In this document: piece by piece, positions 36,290 through 48,892 of the stretch
How the letters are laid out: each line of letters starts with the position of its first letter
Numbering within the stretch: position 1 is the first letter of the stretch
Assembly (NCBI RefSeq): GCF_950023065.1
Contig: NC_088678.1
Coordinates: forward strand, 29,750,580 to 29,814,579
Source: Planococcus citri
Taxonomy: Eukaryota > Arthropoda > Insecta > Hemiptera > Pseudococcidae
Length of the DNA stretch: 64,000 nucleotides
Direction: 5' to 3'
Made by a program: the position numbers and the translations under genes
Notes under the pieces: generated by a model
Told to the model about the DNA's origin: nothing
Database searches by the model: none
Seen by the model: the letters and a program-made list of their open reading frames with translations, nothing else

Positions 36290-38830
36290 TATCCTGTCGC
36301 AATGGTCTGAATTTTTCAACGATGAAGCCGCTGATCGCTAATGATTTAGTCGAGATAATTTTTCACATCGACTCAACGTCGTCGGGACTTCTTCAACCAT
36401 GTAATAATAAGTAATAAGGTCGACAACTACGACAAACACGACGACTTATGCGAAAATATACGTATATTTCTCGTCGCAAAGTTAAAGTAAGCGTGTAGTA
36501 CGCGCAGAAAGCTGTAGAGAGACCGAGAGAGTAAGAGAGAGAGAGAGCGCAGGAAAAGCCAGAGCGAGCGAAATACACCGCCGAAGTCGGGTTTCTAGTT
36601 TATTTCATTTCCATTGAGTTTTTTAAGCTACAATCGTAAAACATTGGATGGAAAATAGCGAAAGCCAATTTTCGATTTTTATTTTACGTGTTTCCGCTGT
36701 TTATTTATTAATGCGCTCTTCTCCGGGTTCTTTTTCTTTTCCCCTTTTATTATTTTTCGATGTTTCCGCTTTATAGTTTTTCTTTGCTTCGTACATTTTT
36801 CATTTTTTTTCCTTCTTTCTTTTTCCGCGTGTAGTATAGTTTCCGAAGCTATTCTTTTAAATGCGAGTTCTCTCTATTTTATAAGGTATATCGGTTGCTC
36901 TGTGTGTATACGTGTACGAGTATATGCATTCGGCTGAACGGTGTACTTGTTTCTATTTTAGCTCCACCTCGAAAGCTATAAAAGAGAACGCCCAGAAAAT
37001 AGGTTTACGATATTGGTTTTTTTTTTCTCTTTGCCTTCTGCCGAATGCGTGTATGACCGAATTGTTTATAATCTTTTATATGTATTTATACGTGTGCTGT
37101 ATGGTATGGTATTTTTTTTTTGTATAGTTGCGAGAGCGAGAGCTTTCTTGTATAAAGAAAAATGTTACGATGGAAAGTCCATCGATAATGAATTTGCTGG
37201 GTTGCGATGCGATGGAAAGTTCTTTTTTTCACGTGTATAACACAGTGATGCGGTAAATGGTATTGCGAGATATTAAATCTATAAAAATAAATGTTGGCGA
37301 TTGAAAAATATCTGTCTCGATGCGAATAGTAATACCTATCCTATGTGTTTTCATAATGTAAAAGGTTGCTCCTGGCGCAGAACTGCGGAGTGTAGATTTT
37401 CGAAATTTTTCAATAAGAATTGTTAACTGTGTGTTCAATTTTTTTTATAAAAGGTTCGCGATGTTAATCTAGTATACATTTATCTAAAAATTCTCTGTCT
37501 CGTAGCTCGTACAGTTTTGTCGTTGTTGTTGGTTTTTTTGTCAAGATAAATCAATTTTTTCTCGTTGTATTGCATCATCACCTTGTAATTAAAGAATCCT
37601 TTCAATTCATCCGTTCGACGAGAGTTGAAAACTGTCGAGAGAAAAATAAAGATACGATTGCTTAGCGGTTTTTTTTTTGCGACACTCCTTTTCGAGCTGC
37701 TTGAAAGAGGAAACCGTGTCAGTGGAACAACGCGGCGCTAATCTTAAATTGATTCCTATTTTTGGGGTTGGTTTTTCTCTTATTTATTTATTTTTTCTCT
37801 CGTTGTCGCTCTTCTGTACCTATTCGTCGAAAACACTATTTTCATTTGACTTTTACGAAACGCTCGAAAGTCTTTGATTACGCGGCAATTTTATATTTTG
37901 AATTCGAATTACATTAATGGCGGTACTTTGTGAGAGAACAAAATGAATGAGAGAAAAAAACAAACTTAGGAAATTGAATTTTTACTTTCGACGAAAAACT
38001 CGAACGACAATAAATAAAAAAAAAGTGAGTGGAAACCGCCGAAAAATAACGTTTGATAATGTTAATTTAAATTCGTTTAAAAAATCGAAAATCGTGTTTT
38101 TTTGGTGTGGCGTTTTTATTTTTTCAAGGCAAGTTTTTTTTTGTACACGCGAGAGACGAAATGTGTAGAAATTGGCTTAAGAGTGTTCATCGAATGTGGT
38201 AGTATTGGTGAATTTATTATCAAATTTGTTCTAGGCTCAACTACATACGTTCATTCATGGGGATTTTTTGGTATTAAAATCGATATTTTGTGGTATTATT
38301 TTTGCCATGAGAGGATCCATAAATTCAATTATTTGTCGGTATAGGTAGAGTTTGGTTTCGGATTCTGTTTCTCAGGCCTGAACAACTTCTTTGTGCATTG
38401 TAAGCAGGTACTAGATAGCTGTAGGTACGAAACGTAAAATTACCGAAGCTCTTTTCTATCGTATACTTGAAGCTCATCGTCCACATACTATAGGTACTAC
38501 TAACTCGCCTCTTATACAGAAAATTAATTTCGCTGAAAGGTCGACCAAGTCTTTAATCTTTGTAATGATATTTCTACTCTGTTATTATCCGAGTATATAA
38601 AAGTCGTATTCGCTTCGGTATTATACTCTAGTGACCCTTTCTCTTAACAGATTCAACCTTATTCTCTCTCAATCTTCTCTGTATGCCGCTTTGACGCGTT
38701 CATGTGTAGTTTTATTTTTATAATTTTTCTCTTTTTTCCCCCGTCGCATCGTCGGTTTGATTTTTCTATCTGAGGTACTACGTGTATGTATATGGTGTAT
38801 TCTCGACTATACGAGATTCAAAGATGTTAA
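36290..38830. promoter_or_regulatory. CpG-containing, repeat-poor block
   Basis: It has a GA-rich microsatellite (about 36520-36550), pyrimidine-rich tracts at 36720-36830, and no repeat-family words. Frames of 60-80 codons occur on both strands without splice or start support. No gene is called. Confidence 0.25.
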
Positions 38831-39219
38831 AATTATCCTGAATGAAGTTGCTTTACGTTTTGAGGCGTTTTCCAAATTAGGGTCGTGTAAAGAATGCAGT
38901 GAATGATGAGTTTGGTCAATGAGAAACAAAAAAAAGGCTGGAAACCCTCTTTGGTTTTGCATGCTTTGATTCGTATACTTGTATACCTACTTAACGTTGA
39001 GCTGAAAATTACAATCAAATGTTTGAAAGTCTTTCTACTCCTGTAATTTTGACAAATAGTGCCGTTCAAAGGAGCCTAAGAGTCCTAAAATTAACACACT
39101 GCTTTCATTTTACGAATTTCTTGATGAATAAAGTTGAGCCTGGCGGATTTCACGATTCAATCTATGAAAATTCTCCTCTCCTTCCTCAATCTGGCTCGTT
39201 TAGCTCTTCAAGGTTCCAA

Positions 39220-39790
39220 AGATTGCCAAAAATGAAAAAAAACATCGCTTTTTCGACAAAAATTGTGAAAATTCTTGCTTTTTGCAAAAAATTGCTGATG
39301 AATCACACTTTTCCCCCAAAAAAATGAGCACCCTGAAGTTGAACGTTTTTGTTTAAAATTAGAAAAACGTCCCGAAAAGTTCTGCTTTTTGCAAACATGG
39401 TAAAAGTCTTGCATTTTGCAAATTTACTTTCAAAACTTCCCACTTTTTAGTAAAATTTCCAAAAATTGCTGACAATCCCTGCCTTTTGCTAAAATTATTG
39501 TTGAAGTCTTTGTTTTTTGCCAAAAATAGCAAAAGTTTTTTTTTGAAAAAAATTCCAAAAATTAGTTTCAATGTGTCATCTTTTTTGCCAGAAATTACAA
39601 AATTCTGAATTCTCACTGTATTTTTGCTCTAAGTTGTCAAAAATCTTGATTTGTTTAAATCAAAAAGTTGCAAAATCAACTTTTTGGGTCAAAATTGCGA
39701 AAAAGAGCCAATTTTTTGGCACTTATAATTGCCAAAAAGTACTGCTTTTTGCTAAAATTGTTCAAGTTTGAGTTTCTTAGATTTTAAATA
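39220..39790. repeat. 'TTGCCAAAAATTG / CTTGCTTTTTG' repeat island
   Basis: Degenerate units of the same family as at 7.0 kb, for example CTTGCTTTTTGCAAAAAATT near 39272 and AATTGCCAAAAAGTACTGC near 39727. It lies directly beside the fold-back element at 39850. Confidence 0.7.
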
Positions 39791-39849
39791 AAAATGATAA
39801 GTTCTGGTTATTTCGGTGATTTTTTTTTCTGCATTAGAATATTTTCCCC

Positions 39850-41290
39850 TAGTCGGGGAGCCCGCTTAAGGATAAATTGCACCCCCCCCCCCCCGGTCGA
39901 TCCTCCGGGACAACTTTTCTTAAAGGAGGAGTTCTAAGGAACATTTCTATTTCTAGCCCTTGTACTAAAAAAAAAATGGCCCTACATACAAAATGGCGGC
40001 CATTTTGATTGACAGGTACGCTGAAATCGCAGATTTTGCGTTCCAACATAGGACTTGCACAAAATTTTTCAAACTGTACAAAAGGTAGATCGAAAGATCA
40101 AACAAAAATTCATCACCTGTCAAAATTTCAAGTGCTAAAATGCGTTTTTCAATTTTTGGTGAATTTTTGAAAATCAAATTTTGGTCAAAAATGAGGGAAA
40201 AAGTAAAAATTTTACCAAATTGACCAACAAGGATGAAATTTGAGATACACCCTATTTTCGACATGCCAAATCGATTGGAAACTGTTTCAAACCGTTTTGA
40301 GCAGTTCTGGAGCCTCCAGCAGATTTTTGAAACTCGAAATTCCCACAAAATTTCACCCAAATGGAGTTGGAAAGCTGAAATTTATTCTGCAAAATAATTT
40401 CAATACGCTACGAAGTCAACTGCAGAGGGATTTCAAGTCGTTTTGGAGCCTCCGGCGATTTTTTGAAAATTACTGGAGCCTCCAGTAGATTTTTGAAACT
40501 TTAAATTTGCTAAAAATTTCATCAAACGAAGATGGAAAGTCAAAATTCATTCTGCAAACTAATTTTAATACGAAGTCGTCTGCTGGTGGATTTCAAGTCG
40601 TTTTGGAGCCTCCAGCCGCTTTTTGAGAGGTCGTATGGTGTTTTTTGGAAAATTTAAATCTCCAAGAAGTAGCTGGAAGCTTCAAAACCTTTTAATACCA
40701 TTTGAAACCACCATGTAGTCGACTTCATATCGTATTGAAATAAGTTTGCGAAGTAAATTTCAGCTTGCCAACTCCATTTGGTAAAATGTTGCGGGAATTT
40801 CTAGTTTCAAAAATCTGCTGGAGGCTCCAGAACTGCTCAAACGGTTTGAAACAGTTTCCAATCGATTTGGCATGTCGAAAATAGGATGTATCTCAAATTT
40901 CAGCCTTGTTAGTCAATTTGGTAAAATTTGGATTTTTTTCCTCATTTTTGGCCAAAATTTGATTTTCAAAAATTCACTAAAAATCGAAAAACGCACTTGA
41001 GCTCTTGAAATTTCTGCAGGTGATAAATTTTCGCTTGATCTTTCGATCTACCTTTCTACAGTTTGAAAAATTTTGTGCAAGTCCTATGTTGGAACGCGAA
41101 ATCTGCGATTTCGGCTGACCTGTCAATTAAAATGGCCGCCATTTTGTATGTAGGGCCACTTTTTTTTTGAGTACATACAAGGGCTAGAAAGGTTCCTTAG
41201 GACTCACTCCCTCTTTAAGAAAAAAGTTGTCCCGGAGGATTGACGGGGGGGGGGGATGCAAATTTATCCTTAAGTGGGCTCCCCGACTAC
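39850..41290. mobile_element. 1.44-kb fold-back element, arms over 500 bp
   Basis: The left end TAGTCGGGGAGCCCGCTTAA (39850) and right end TTAAGTGGGCTCCCCGACTA (about 41270-41289) are inverted copies. Pairing continues inwards through poly-C/poly-G runs, TCCTCCGGGACAACTTTTCT, ATGGCGGCCATTTTGATTGA, TGTTGGAACG-type segments and TCTGGAGCCTCCAGCAGATT (near 40305), down to about 40380 / 40750. The centre holds two direct copies of a module with GATTTCAAGTCGTTTTGGAG. The arms differ at many positions, so the element is not brand new. No transposase. A half copy is at 48893-49215. Confidence 0.9.
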
Positions 41291-42096
41291 CCGTGTTTTG
41301 CCATTTTCCTAATATTACTTTTTTTTTGTTGAAAAAATCGAGCTCTGAGTTGTTAAATTTTTCATGTTTGAATTTGAGATTCGAAAAAATACGTATAATT
41401 TTTTGAGATCAGTGAAATTGTAATGAACCTTTTTTGGGGGGGGGGGGGGGCTTTGAAATGAGAGTTGTAATTTTGCATTTGGAATCTAAATGCGAAAATG
41501 AGAGGTTCGTTGACTTTCTATTTGAGAGCAATGAATTTCTCATTTTAAGGGTGTGCAACGTACTAGGGTAATACTGCATAAAGTACGTACGTATGTGTAA
41601 GCTTATAATGTGTACATTGTAGCATTAGTGTGCGAGCATTATTAAAGCAGATGAAAAGATATTATTGTCAGTATAAAAGCTTCTTACATTCTTTAGCCGA
41701 AAAGAATACACGAGGTGATTGGTTCTGGGAGTGAAGTAATAACTTTCAGCATCGTGTACAATATAGCAGTATTTCGCGCTGCATCTGGCGTGGAAAGCGT
41801 TTTGTACTCTCGTATATGTATGTAAGGATGGAGAGAACGAAGATTCTCTTATACTTACATAAACCCAAGCACAAGGAAAGCTCAAGTTGCGCTTCAGCGT
41901 CGTCGTCGCTCGTCCTCGTCGCACGCGGAGAAAGCGTCCAATGTCGACGATGACGTTAAGAAGAATGAAAAGACGGTTTTTATGAGCTCCTTTCAACAAC
42001 AGGGTATTGAAGGATTATCACCGGGCAACTGTGTTATTATATGAGAAAGATGCGACATAATACCAGGATTAGCGGTTCAATCTTGTGTGCACTCAC
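41291..42096. other. Spacer passing into a CpG-rich block
   Basis: The first 250 nt are AT-rich with a G14 run (about 41436). From 41560 CpG words return. A minus-strand donor TAT|GTAAGT at about 41848-41853 has an open frame upstream but no acceptor; it could end a 5' exon. Confidence 0.3.
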
Positions 42097-42326
42097 CAAG
42101 ATGCTCGTACTTTTCTTTCTGTTACCGCGCTTGTTCTAGTACTTCCGCAATTTACAACGAGCTTCGTTCGCGAGAAAAGAAGACTGATCTTTTTATTGAC
42201 AAAAGAGCTTTTAAAGCTTCGCTCCTCTAAGTCGTTAAATTGTTCGATACCTACGACGAGGGCGTCTTTTACAAGTATAGCAGGTATATGCTGACGACGA
42301 CCTAAATGTGCCCCGAACCCGAACAT
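42097..42326 (-). CDS. Candidate initial coding exon, product unknown
   Basis: On the minus strand an ATG at 42326, with an in-frame TGA a few codons upstream, opens 76 codons. They run to TTG followed by GTGAGT, a consensus donor at 42091-42096, leaving in phase 2. The peptide is of balanced composition (for example VKDALVVGIEQFNDLEERSF). The block is CpG-rich, as expected for a 5' end. No signal peptide or known domain is seen. Without the donor the frame would stop one codon later, so a spliced product is needed for it to make sense. It may be chance. Confidence 0.25.
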
Positions 42327-43139
42327 AATGAATATTCTTCATCGTCACCTCCTCTGCTGCTACCTACGTTAATCGGTTCGTCAAATACTTGTACAACACT
42401 TGCCTTATGGTGGTGTGTTTTTCAATTTGATCGCAAAGTGGTGACTTTATGTGTACAATTCTCGTAAGCTTGTATAACGTTGTAAAATTGGCTCGAAATA
42501 AGAAAGATGGTACTCGAGAATGGAAAGCGTCGTATTGTAGAGCAGAAGAGGGCGCGAAACGACGAGAAAAATGTTAAAAATTAGTTTTCTAAGATTACTC
42601 CGCGCGCAGCCAACAGCAGCAGCAAATGAAAAGAATCAAAAGGATTAATACATGAATTCGTTGACATCTTGAAAATTGCTATATACCGATTGGTATCTTT
42701 ACTGTGCTTATTTCTTTAATGGTACGACGTTGTCGTGGGGTTAGTCACAATCGCTTTCGTATCCCTTGGGAATTTCCAATATACTATTGCCATTATGAAC
42801 GTGTCACTTCTTGTTAAACATAAACGTGTCGTTGTCATCATATTTTGGCGGTCGATTGCAGAACGTGAGATGTTATCGTATGTCGAGTTTTTCTTTTGTA
42901 TTTGATCGAAGAAAATTTGTCCTCGAGTGAGATGAGATAGGTGTATTGTAACGTGATGGATGGAAATATGCTTTCTATTGCGAAGGAGGAAAGTTTATTG
43001 CAAAAATGAATGAAAATTAGATCAGTGATTGAAAATTTCGTCAAAAGTTTATGAAAATTTTACTGAAAATTATGGTTTTGGAAAATTTTCCAAGGGGAGG
43101 AATTTTTGAATGTAAGTGAAAAGTCTCGTATGAAAATTA

Positions 43140-43435
43140 TTTGGATATCTGGGATCTGTAGAAATTTACTGGAGGCCTTAGAAAAATGATTCGAATCAGT
43201 TGAAAGTGTGGTAGTGCCAAATTTCAGTTTTTTAGTTTGATTGGGTGAAGTTTCGTGAGAGTAAGAATTTTCTGAAATTTGCTGAAGGCTCCGAAACTTA
43301 TCAATACGATTTGAAACCTCTTTTGATGGAATTAGAGTGAGGGGTCGTCAAAATAAGGCTCCAGAGCTGCGTAGAATAACTCAAATCCACTTTCTGTTGA
43401 ATTAAATTGGAGAGGGGGTTTCAAAAATAAGGTAC
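43140..43435. repeat. Diverged fragments of the GGAGCCTCC fold-back family
   Basis: It contains TTACTGGAGGCCTTAG (about 43167), GCTGAAGGCTCCGAAAC and GATTTGAAACC words found in the arms of the 40-kb element. Too diverged to delimit ends. Confidence 0.45.
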
Positions 43436-43439
43436 TTAC

Positions 43440-43555
43440 CAAATTTTGGGTTTCCATCTCGAGTAGGTAGTGAAATATCGATTTTTTCCCTTCTTTTCCA
43501 GTCCAGATTTTCATTTTCAAAAATTCCCAAAAGTTTGGGAAGCAAGATTTTGCAC
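43440..43555 (-). CDS. Candidate 116-nt exon, product unknown
   Basis: The minus-strand acceptor is CATCTGGGTTCAG (a modest tract). The donor is TTTG|GTAAGTA, near ideal. The frame entered in phase 2 is open through all 38 codons and reads a protein-like, charged segment (ILLPKLLGIFENENLDWKRR, then DISLPTRDGNPKF). It leaves in phase 1, compatible with the exon at 16288-16377. The neighbourhood contains diverged mobile-element fragments, which lowers confidence. The family is not recognised. Confidence 0.25.
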
Positions 43556-43599
43556 CTGAACCCAGATGTATTAGTTTTGAACAGGTGCGTTTTTTTTTT

Positions 43600-45022
43600 T
43601 TTTTATGAAATAGGTGGGAGTGAAACTAAATCAATTAGCTACTACCTGTTTCTGATATGTCGATATCTTCAATTTTTTTTCTCTGCGTAGGTATATAATC
43701 CTTTCTTTTTAATCGAGATTTTTCTTTTGATGCGATAATTTTACGTGTACGAATTGTTGTAAGTATTCGTTCAAAGTAAAGAGCTCCAAGGTATTGTTTA
43801 TCATAAGCATAAAAGAAGGACAATACCTTCTTCGAGGTACCTGACGCTATAGTACAATTCATTCTAAGAATCGTGGGAATCACAGGGATGAGGTTCAGTT
43901 CTCGGTAGCAAAGCGGAAGAAATGTGGTATTGCACACGAACCTTTTATTTATCCTTTTATTTCTCTATTCGACAATCGTCGTGTAATAACTACTTCCTCG
44001 TTTCACCCTATTTACAGATGTTTGTGGTAAATACGAGAGCATAAATTTATCAGGTAGCTCGACATCGTATGTATTCTACTGTGTGTTTTGCTGCAGAGTA
44101 GCTCGATTCGACGCTTGTTTTTTCGCAGCAGAGTGCATGATCAGCTATGTACAAATAGTACATATCGCACATGTGAAAGAAGAAGAGGTTTAGCAACATT
44201 TAATTAATTTACCTACCCTTTGAATAAAGGAAACAAAAAGAAAGAGAAAAAAAGAAATGTAAATTAACTAGTCACCAGAATTGCTGAGAGCAGCGTTGTG
44301 CATATTATTATTTTCGTGTGGGAGTTGGACTGCTTTAGACTGGTAATCGTTTCGAATTTCAATTTGCGTTTTGTAAGAACAAAAACCTCGTACACATATT
44401 ACACCCCCACAAACGAGTGTGATGCTTCTGTTTCTTCTTCTTCTTCTTTTTTCGCTCTTATTATTTCGGTCGTTATAGCGAGTGGCAATTTTTAATATAC
44501 GGCTATTGAATTATTATATGCGGAAAAACGAGCCTCGCAATGGGAATGATAATTCAAACGTAATTGACTTCTTGTACATACGATAACTCGGTCTTCTAGC
44601 GTTACATTATGCGATGAAATCTCAACGTGCTGGGTTTTGCTCACTTTTGAGGTATGCTGTAATTTAATCTTGGTTGGTAATTCGTGCATGTGTATGGAGA
44701 AGGTTTTTTTTGGAACTGTTGGGATCAGAAAGGAGGGAGAAAACGGTGGAAAAATGAATCAAAATTATCAGATTATAATCCAAACTGTTCCTGGAGTGCG
44801 AAAATTATGAAATAAATTTGAAAATTACTGCTTATTGTAAAATGTTGACACAGAATGGAGGTTTGCAAAATTTTGTCTCAGCTTTCGATGTATGGAAGGA
44901 ATTTGAAATTTTGAAATTTCGAATCTTCAGTCTGCAGAGGAGGGAGAGAAAGACGAAAGAAAATGATATTAACAAGGTGCTCATTAGGATGGGGTGTTTT
45001 TCAGATTTTTTAAAAATTTGAG
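43600..45022. other. Mixed-composition block, no supported gene
   Basis: A strong plus-strand acceptor-like tract (TTTTTTTTCTCTGCGTAG) ends near 43691, but all frames after it hit stops before the next donor at about 43759. There is a TTCTTCTTCTTCTTC microsatellite near 44430. Nothing else. Confidence 0.35.
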
Positions 45023-45698
45023 GGAGCTCACAATGGGATCTTGTCAACTCGTCACCTCCGATTTGGCTGAAATTTGGATTACTGAAAATTCATGCCACCC
45101 ACACCTCCGAACAAAATTTTCAGCTGGATACCGAGATTGATTTTTCGAGTTTTTGAAAACGGCTGAAATAGCCTATTACTGGCATGTTTTTCATAAAAAT
45201 GGTAAACCTAGTTTTTGAATACTCAAGTCGACTTCCCGAACCAATTGCGACCATTTTCGAGTCGATCTGAAGCCTCCAGCACAGTGGAATCGCTTCAAAA
45301 AGCGCTGTAATCACCTTCGGTTCTTGGAATTTTAATCCTACCATAAGTATAATATTCTTAATCGATTAGGGCGGTTAAATCGCGAATTCGAAGTGACGAG
45401 TTCACATGTGTATTTTTTTTACAATTCGAGTATTCCATATTTTAAAAAAATTCCAGCAACGCGTATTTCTGGAGAAAACTGTTCGAAACTTCACCTGTAC
45501 TCTAAAGTTGACTCGCCGAATAGATTGCGATCATTTTCAAGTCGATCGGAAGCCTCCAGCAGAAGTTTGTTTTTTTCCAGCACACTGTAATTGCTCCAGA
45601 ATAAAATTTAGTTCCTAAGTGCGAGCAACATGAACTTTTAAAGAACCTATTTTAAGCCAATTCGGAAGTGAAGAGTTGACGAGGTTCCCTTCGTGAGC
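45023..45698. mobile_element. 676-bp element with about 45-bp inverted termini, GGAGCCTCC family
   Basis: The left end GAGCTCACAATGGGATCTTG, continuing to TCCGATTTGGCT, is matched by the inverted right end (AGCCAATTCGGAAGTGAAGA, continuing to CCCTTCGTGAGC). The interior has two direct copies of a module with GAATACTCAAGTCGACTTCC-type sequence and GAAGCCTCCAGCA (about 45270 and 45549). The termini resemble those of the 29.3-kb element (GTGCTCACAAGGGAACCTC), so they belong to one superfamily. Confidence 0.75.
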
Positions 45699-46560
45699 GA
45701 AAAATCATAGCCAAATGACCTCAACAAGACTTACATACCTAAGTATAGTAAAAAGTGTAAATTTTTTTAATTTTTCAACTTTGAGCTGACGTAAATGGGG
45801 GGGGGGGGCGTTCATCTGAACATTTTAAGTTTGTCTCAGGTGTTGTTGAGGTCACTTGCCATAATTTTTACCATAGGTTCCATCAAAAATTTTAATGAAA
45901 TCGACTCATCCTATGTTGTTCATTGTTCATTTTTTAGATTCTCTGGAAAACTTGGAAGTCGAAGAAAATAATCGAATTTCACCTTTCTAGACAAGTCGGG
46001 GAAATATCAAGAAATGTTTGCAATTTATAAAATGAGAGAATTTATTTGGTACTGCTCCAAAATGTTGTAAATTTTGCACCCTCGCTTAGCTTGGTCAGAA
46101 AATTTTTTTTCTTTTTTTCTCAAATCCATTTTTCTAAAAAAAAATTGAGTACCTACTGGTTTTTTTGAAACTGAATTTGTGTTTCGTTTTTTGTCTTCAA
46201 AAATGTGGAAATGTTTTTCAATTTTATTTTTTCCAGTAAACCTTTTTTCAAAACTTGAAAAAACATTCAGTTTTCATTCATTTTTTTACCAAAATGAAAA
46301 ACGAGTGCCAATTTTTTCTTTGTAGGAAATTTTGGAGATTTTCTTCCATACTTTTTTTTTTGAATCGAAAATTTTGATTCTTTTCCTACTTGTTTCGAAG
46401 TTTTGATGGGTTGAAGTTGAAGCTATGCAAAGAGAGAAGGGAGAAGAAAATGAAACTGAGTACCTTTCATTTCAGCGATTTTTCCACGTTTTGAATTTTT
46501 GTTTTCTCCCCTTCGTCTAAGTACAAATATGTATGCGAAAAAATACAAGTAAAAACCCCT
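45699..46560. other. AT-rich stretch with short inverted repeat
   Basis: AAATGACCTCAACAAGAC near 45714 is the approximate inverse of TTGTTGAGGTCACTTG near 45843; the same word occurs near 3848. A G13 run lies at about 45798. A diverged CCTCGCTTAGCTTGG motif lies near 46080. Confidence 0.45.
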
Positions 46561-47432
46561 ATCCTGTACATACTCGTACGTCGGAAGTCGAGACGTTAAA
46601 GTAATGAAAATATACGAATTTTTGATTTTGCATTTCAGTGGTCACCCTATAGCAGTATGATGCTATGTACCTACTTTGGAAAAGAAATGAAAAATATTTC
46701 GCGAACCGAGTAGATATAATACCTATAAATTAATCATGAAATTCAAAAGGCTGCAGCGTTGTTTAGAAAGAGTTTATATGGTTTAAAAGTTGCGGAGGTC
46801 ATTCGATACTATAGATTCTTCTCCTTTCACCCCGCATATTTAATGCTATACTACACTTGTGCTATATGATGGTATATTTTGTTAAAACTTTTTTCTCGTT
46901 TTTTTTCGCTTCTTTTTCTTACCCCCGCCTTCATCCCATAGGGCTCGTTTACATTAATTTATGACCGACGGGATTTCACTTTATTTATCGGTTTCTTAGG
47001 TTCGAATATAAATAAAATACCATCTCGAAATTTAACAGGCTAGGGAAAAGAGTAAAGATTTTCAATTTGGATTTTTCTTCGGTAATAATACCTACAATAT
47101 GTACATAGTACGTCGGTTGTTTTTTTTCTTTTCGAGTTATGGATCCGTTCTTTGCATTCTGTGACGTTGGATGGTGCGAGGCGTTAAGATTACTTAATTA
47201 CTGTCACATGTCTGTAATGGCCAAAAAAGGAACAAAAGCGCGGGGTGTTTTGGTAAACGTCACTCGCGAGTAGTAGGATTTTTTTAAAGGGTAAAATACG
47301 ATTATTTTGACGCGTAGGTATTCGTCAGCTGCTCGAACAAACGAACGAGCGAACGAGAAATGGTTATTTGGGTATATTTCATTAAGAATTAACCATCTCG
47401 CTTTCTTCAATGTACCTACTTTCGTTGCGTAG

Positions 47433-47859
47433 GTACTCCAGAATGGAGAAAGAGAGAGAGAAGAAAATAAAGACTATGCAGCCCAAGTGCCGAAAAAGAA
47501 GAAGAAAAAGATTACCGAGGATTTTAAACGTTTCCTGTCATTACTTAAAAAATCCTTAGTACATAGCAAACGTGTCTCCAGTCTCCTCAAGTCTCAGGCT
47601 GCCTGCACACCGCGCCAGCTAACGTCTGTAAGAAATTACATTTTGTTGCGTTTAACGCTTAGCCGAGAGCGTTTCACAAAACGTGATACATTTATCAATG
47701 ACCAGTTTTGCTTTTCATTTTCGTATGTTGGCTTTATTAGACACACGAGGGCCTTTATCACGCGACCGTGTAATACAATTGAAATTCAATTATCCGCGAC
47801 GTTTTCATCCCATATAGACGAGAGTGAAAAGGTCCCCATTGTGGAGACGACCGCACAGG
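47433..47859 (+). CDS. Candidate 427-nt internal exon, product unknown
   Basis: An acceptor ending in CTTTCGTTGCGTAG (47432) is followed by an open frame of 142 codons to CAGG|GTAAGG (donor at 47860). This frame, which runs on to 47924, is the longest stop-free stretch I found in the window. The start is basic and charged (for example ITEDFKRFLSLLKKS). The rest is of mixed composition and has no membrane segment or recognised domain. It contains no methionine, so the protein would have to start in an upstream exon I have not found. It leaves in phase 1, matching the terminal exon candidate at 48110. It may instead be part of a long non-coding transcript. Confidence 0.3.
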
Positions 47860-48109
47860 GTAAGGTGACCTTTTTTCTCAACTTTTTTCTCCTCATCTAC
47901 GCTACTGTGTATATCTCTGTGTAATAAATTATTTATTAAATACCTGGAGCTGGAGTGTAGTTGCGACATACTCGTAAAAAAATTTTCTGCTGCCTTTGAT
48001 TAATAGTATAAGTAGATGTTCCGTATACACAGAGAGACACACGGTGCTGCAAATAAGAGGAAACTCGTTTGCGAATAAATTTTCCTTCTTTTTTTCTTTT
48101 TTTTTGTAG

Positions 48110-48192
48110 GAGGTTTTGTTCTCGCGATGAAGCAGCGACTAAAGAAAAGAACTTGTGAAACGATTCAACAACGTTTCGTAATTTCGAAATAA
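48110..48192 (+). CDS. Candidate terminal coding exon with stop in AATAAA
   Basis: A very strong acceptor (a tract of about 28 nt, nearly all pyrimidine, ending TTTTTGTAG at 48109) opens a segment. Entered in phase 1, it reads about 26 residues (MKQRLKKRTCETIQQRFVIS near the end) to TAA at 48190-48192. The stop overlaps an AATAAA at 48188-48193. The phase matches exon 47433-47859 across a 250-nt intron with GTAAGG and TTTTGTAG ends. The other two frames stop early. Together they make the only two-exon model in the window with agreeing signals. The product is unknown. Confidence 0.3.
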
Positions 48193-48892
48193 ACTTCAGT
48201 ATTATTTTTTAACGTTTACGTAGCTTCGCGTTTTAGTTACAAATAATTTAGGATTAAAGTATCAACCGTACAATAATGAACGCTCGTTAAATCATTGCTG
48301 TTACTTCTGCCTCTTCTCTTCTCCTCCGGCCATCCAGCCGGATTACGCGTGTTGAACAAACGTTCCTCGCTGGCGCTTTTTTTTACCTTTTTTTATTTTT
48401 TTATGTGTTCTGTAAACGAGCACGTTCGCGTTGTTCTCTATTTGTGGAATACTCGCGAGTATTTTATTTTTTTTTACGAGAAAAATTTGTCTCGAAAAAT
48501 TGGCCTGGCTGTTTCTGAAAGATTTTGCAATCGATATTCTTCGTGTTTACAAAGTCGAAAGGGCGTACGAGTTCAGTTTCTTGGGGAAAAATTTGTAGAA
48601 ATTGAAAGTACGTAGGCTTGTTGTGTAATTTTTTTTTTTACTTCGAAGGAGAAAATTTCAATATAGTGGAAGATTTATGTTCGCTTTCTGGTTTTTTTTA
48701 TGTGGTAGATTGGATGAAAGGAATTTTTTTCCGAGTCGTTTTCATCGGTAAGAAACGATACAATTTTTAAAATTGACGTGGAAAAAAAGGGAAAGATCAA
48801 AGTGTACCTAAAAATAAATGGATGTGTTGTTATGAAAATAAATTTCAATTTTTCAATAAAATTTTAAAATTTTGAATTTTTTCTCGCAAGAG
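48193..48892. other. Presumed 3' flank and spacer
   Basis: Mixed composition, becoming AT-rich. A 39-nt exon-like interval (48709-48747, TTTTTTATGTGGTAG acceptor, GTAAGA donor) is open in two frames but too short to call. Confidence 0.3.

Noticed and set aside
41849..41990. Minus-strand open segment before a TAT|GTAAGT donor
   Set aside because: No acceptor and two frames open; at best a 5' non-coding exon.
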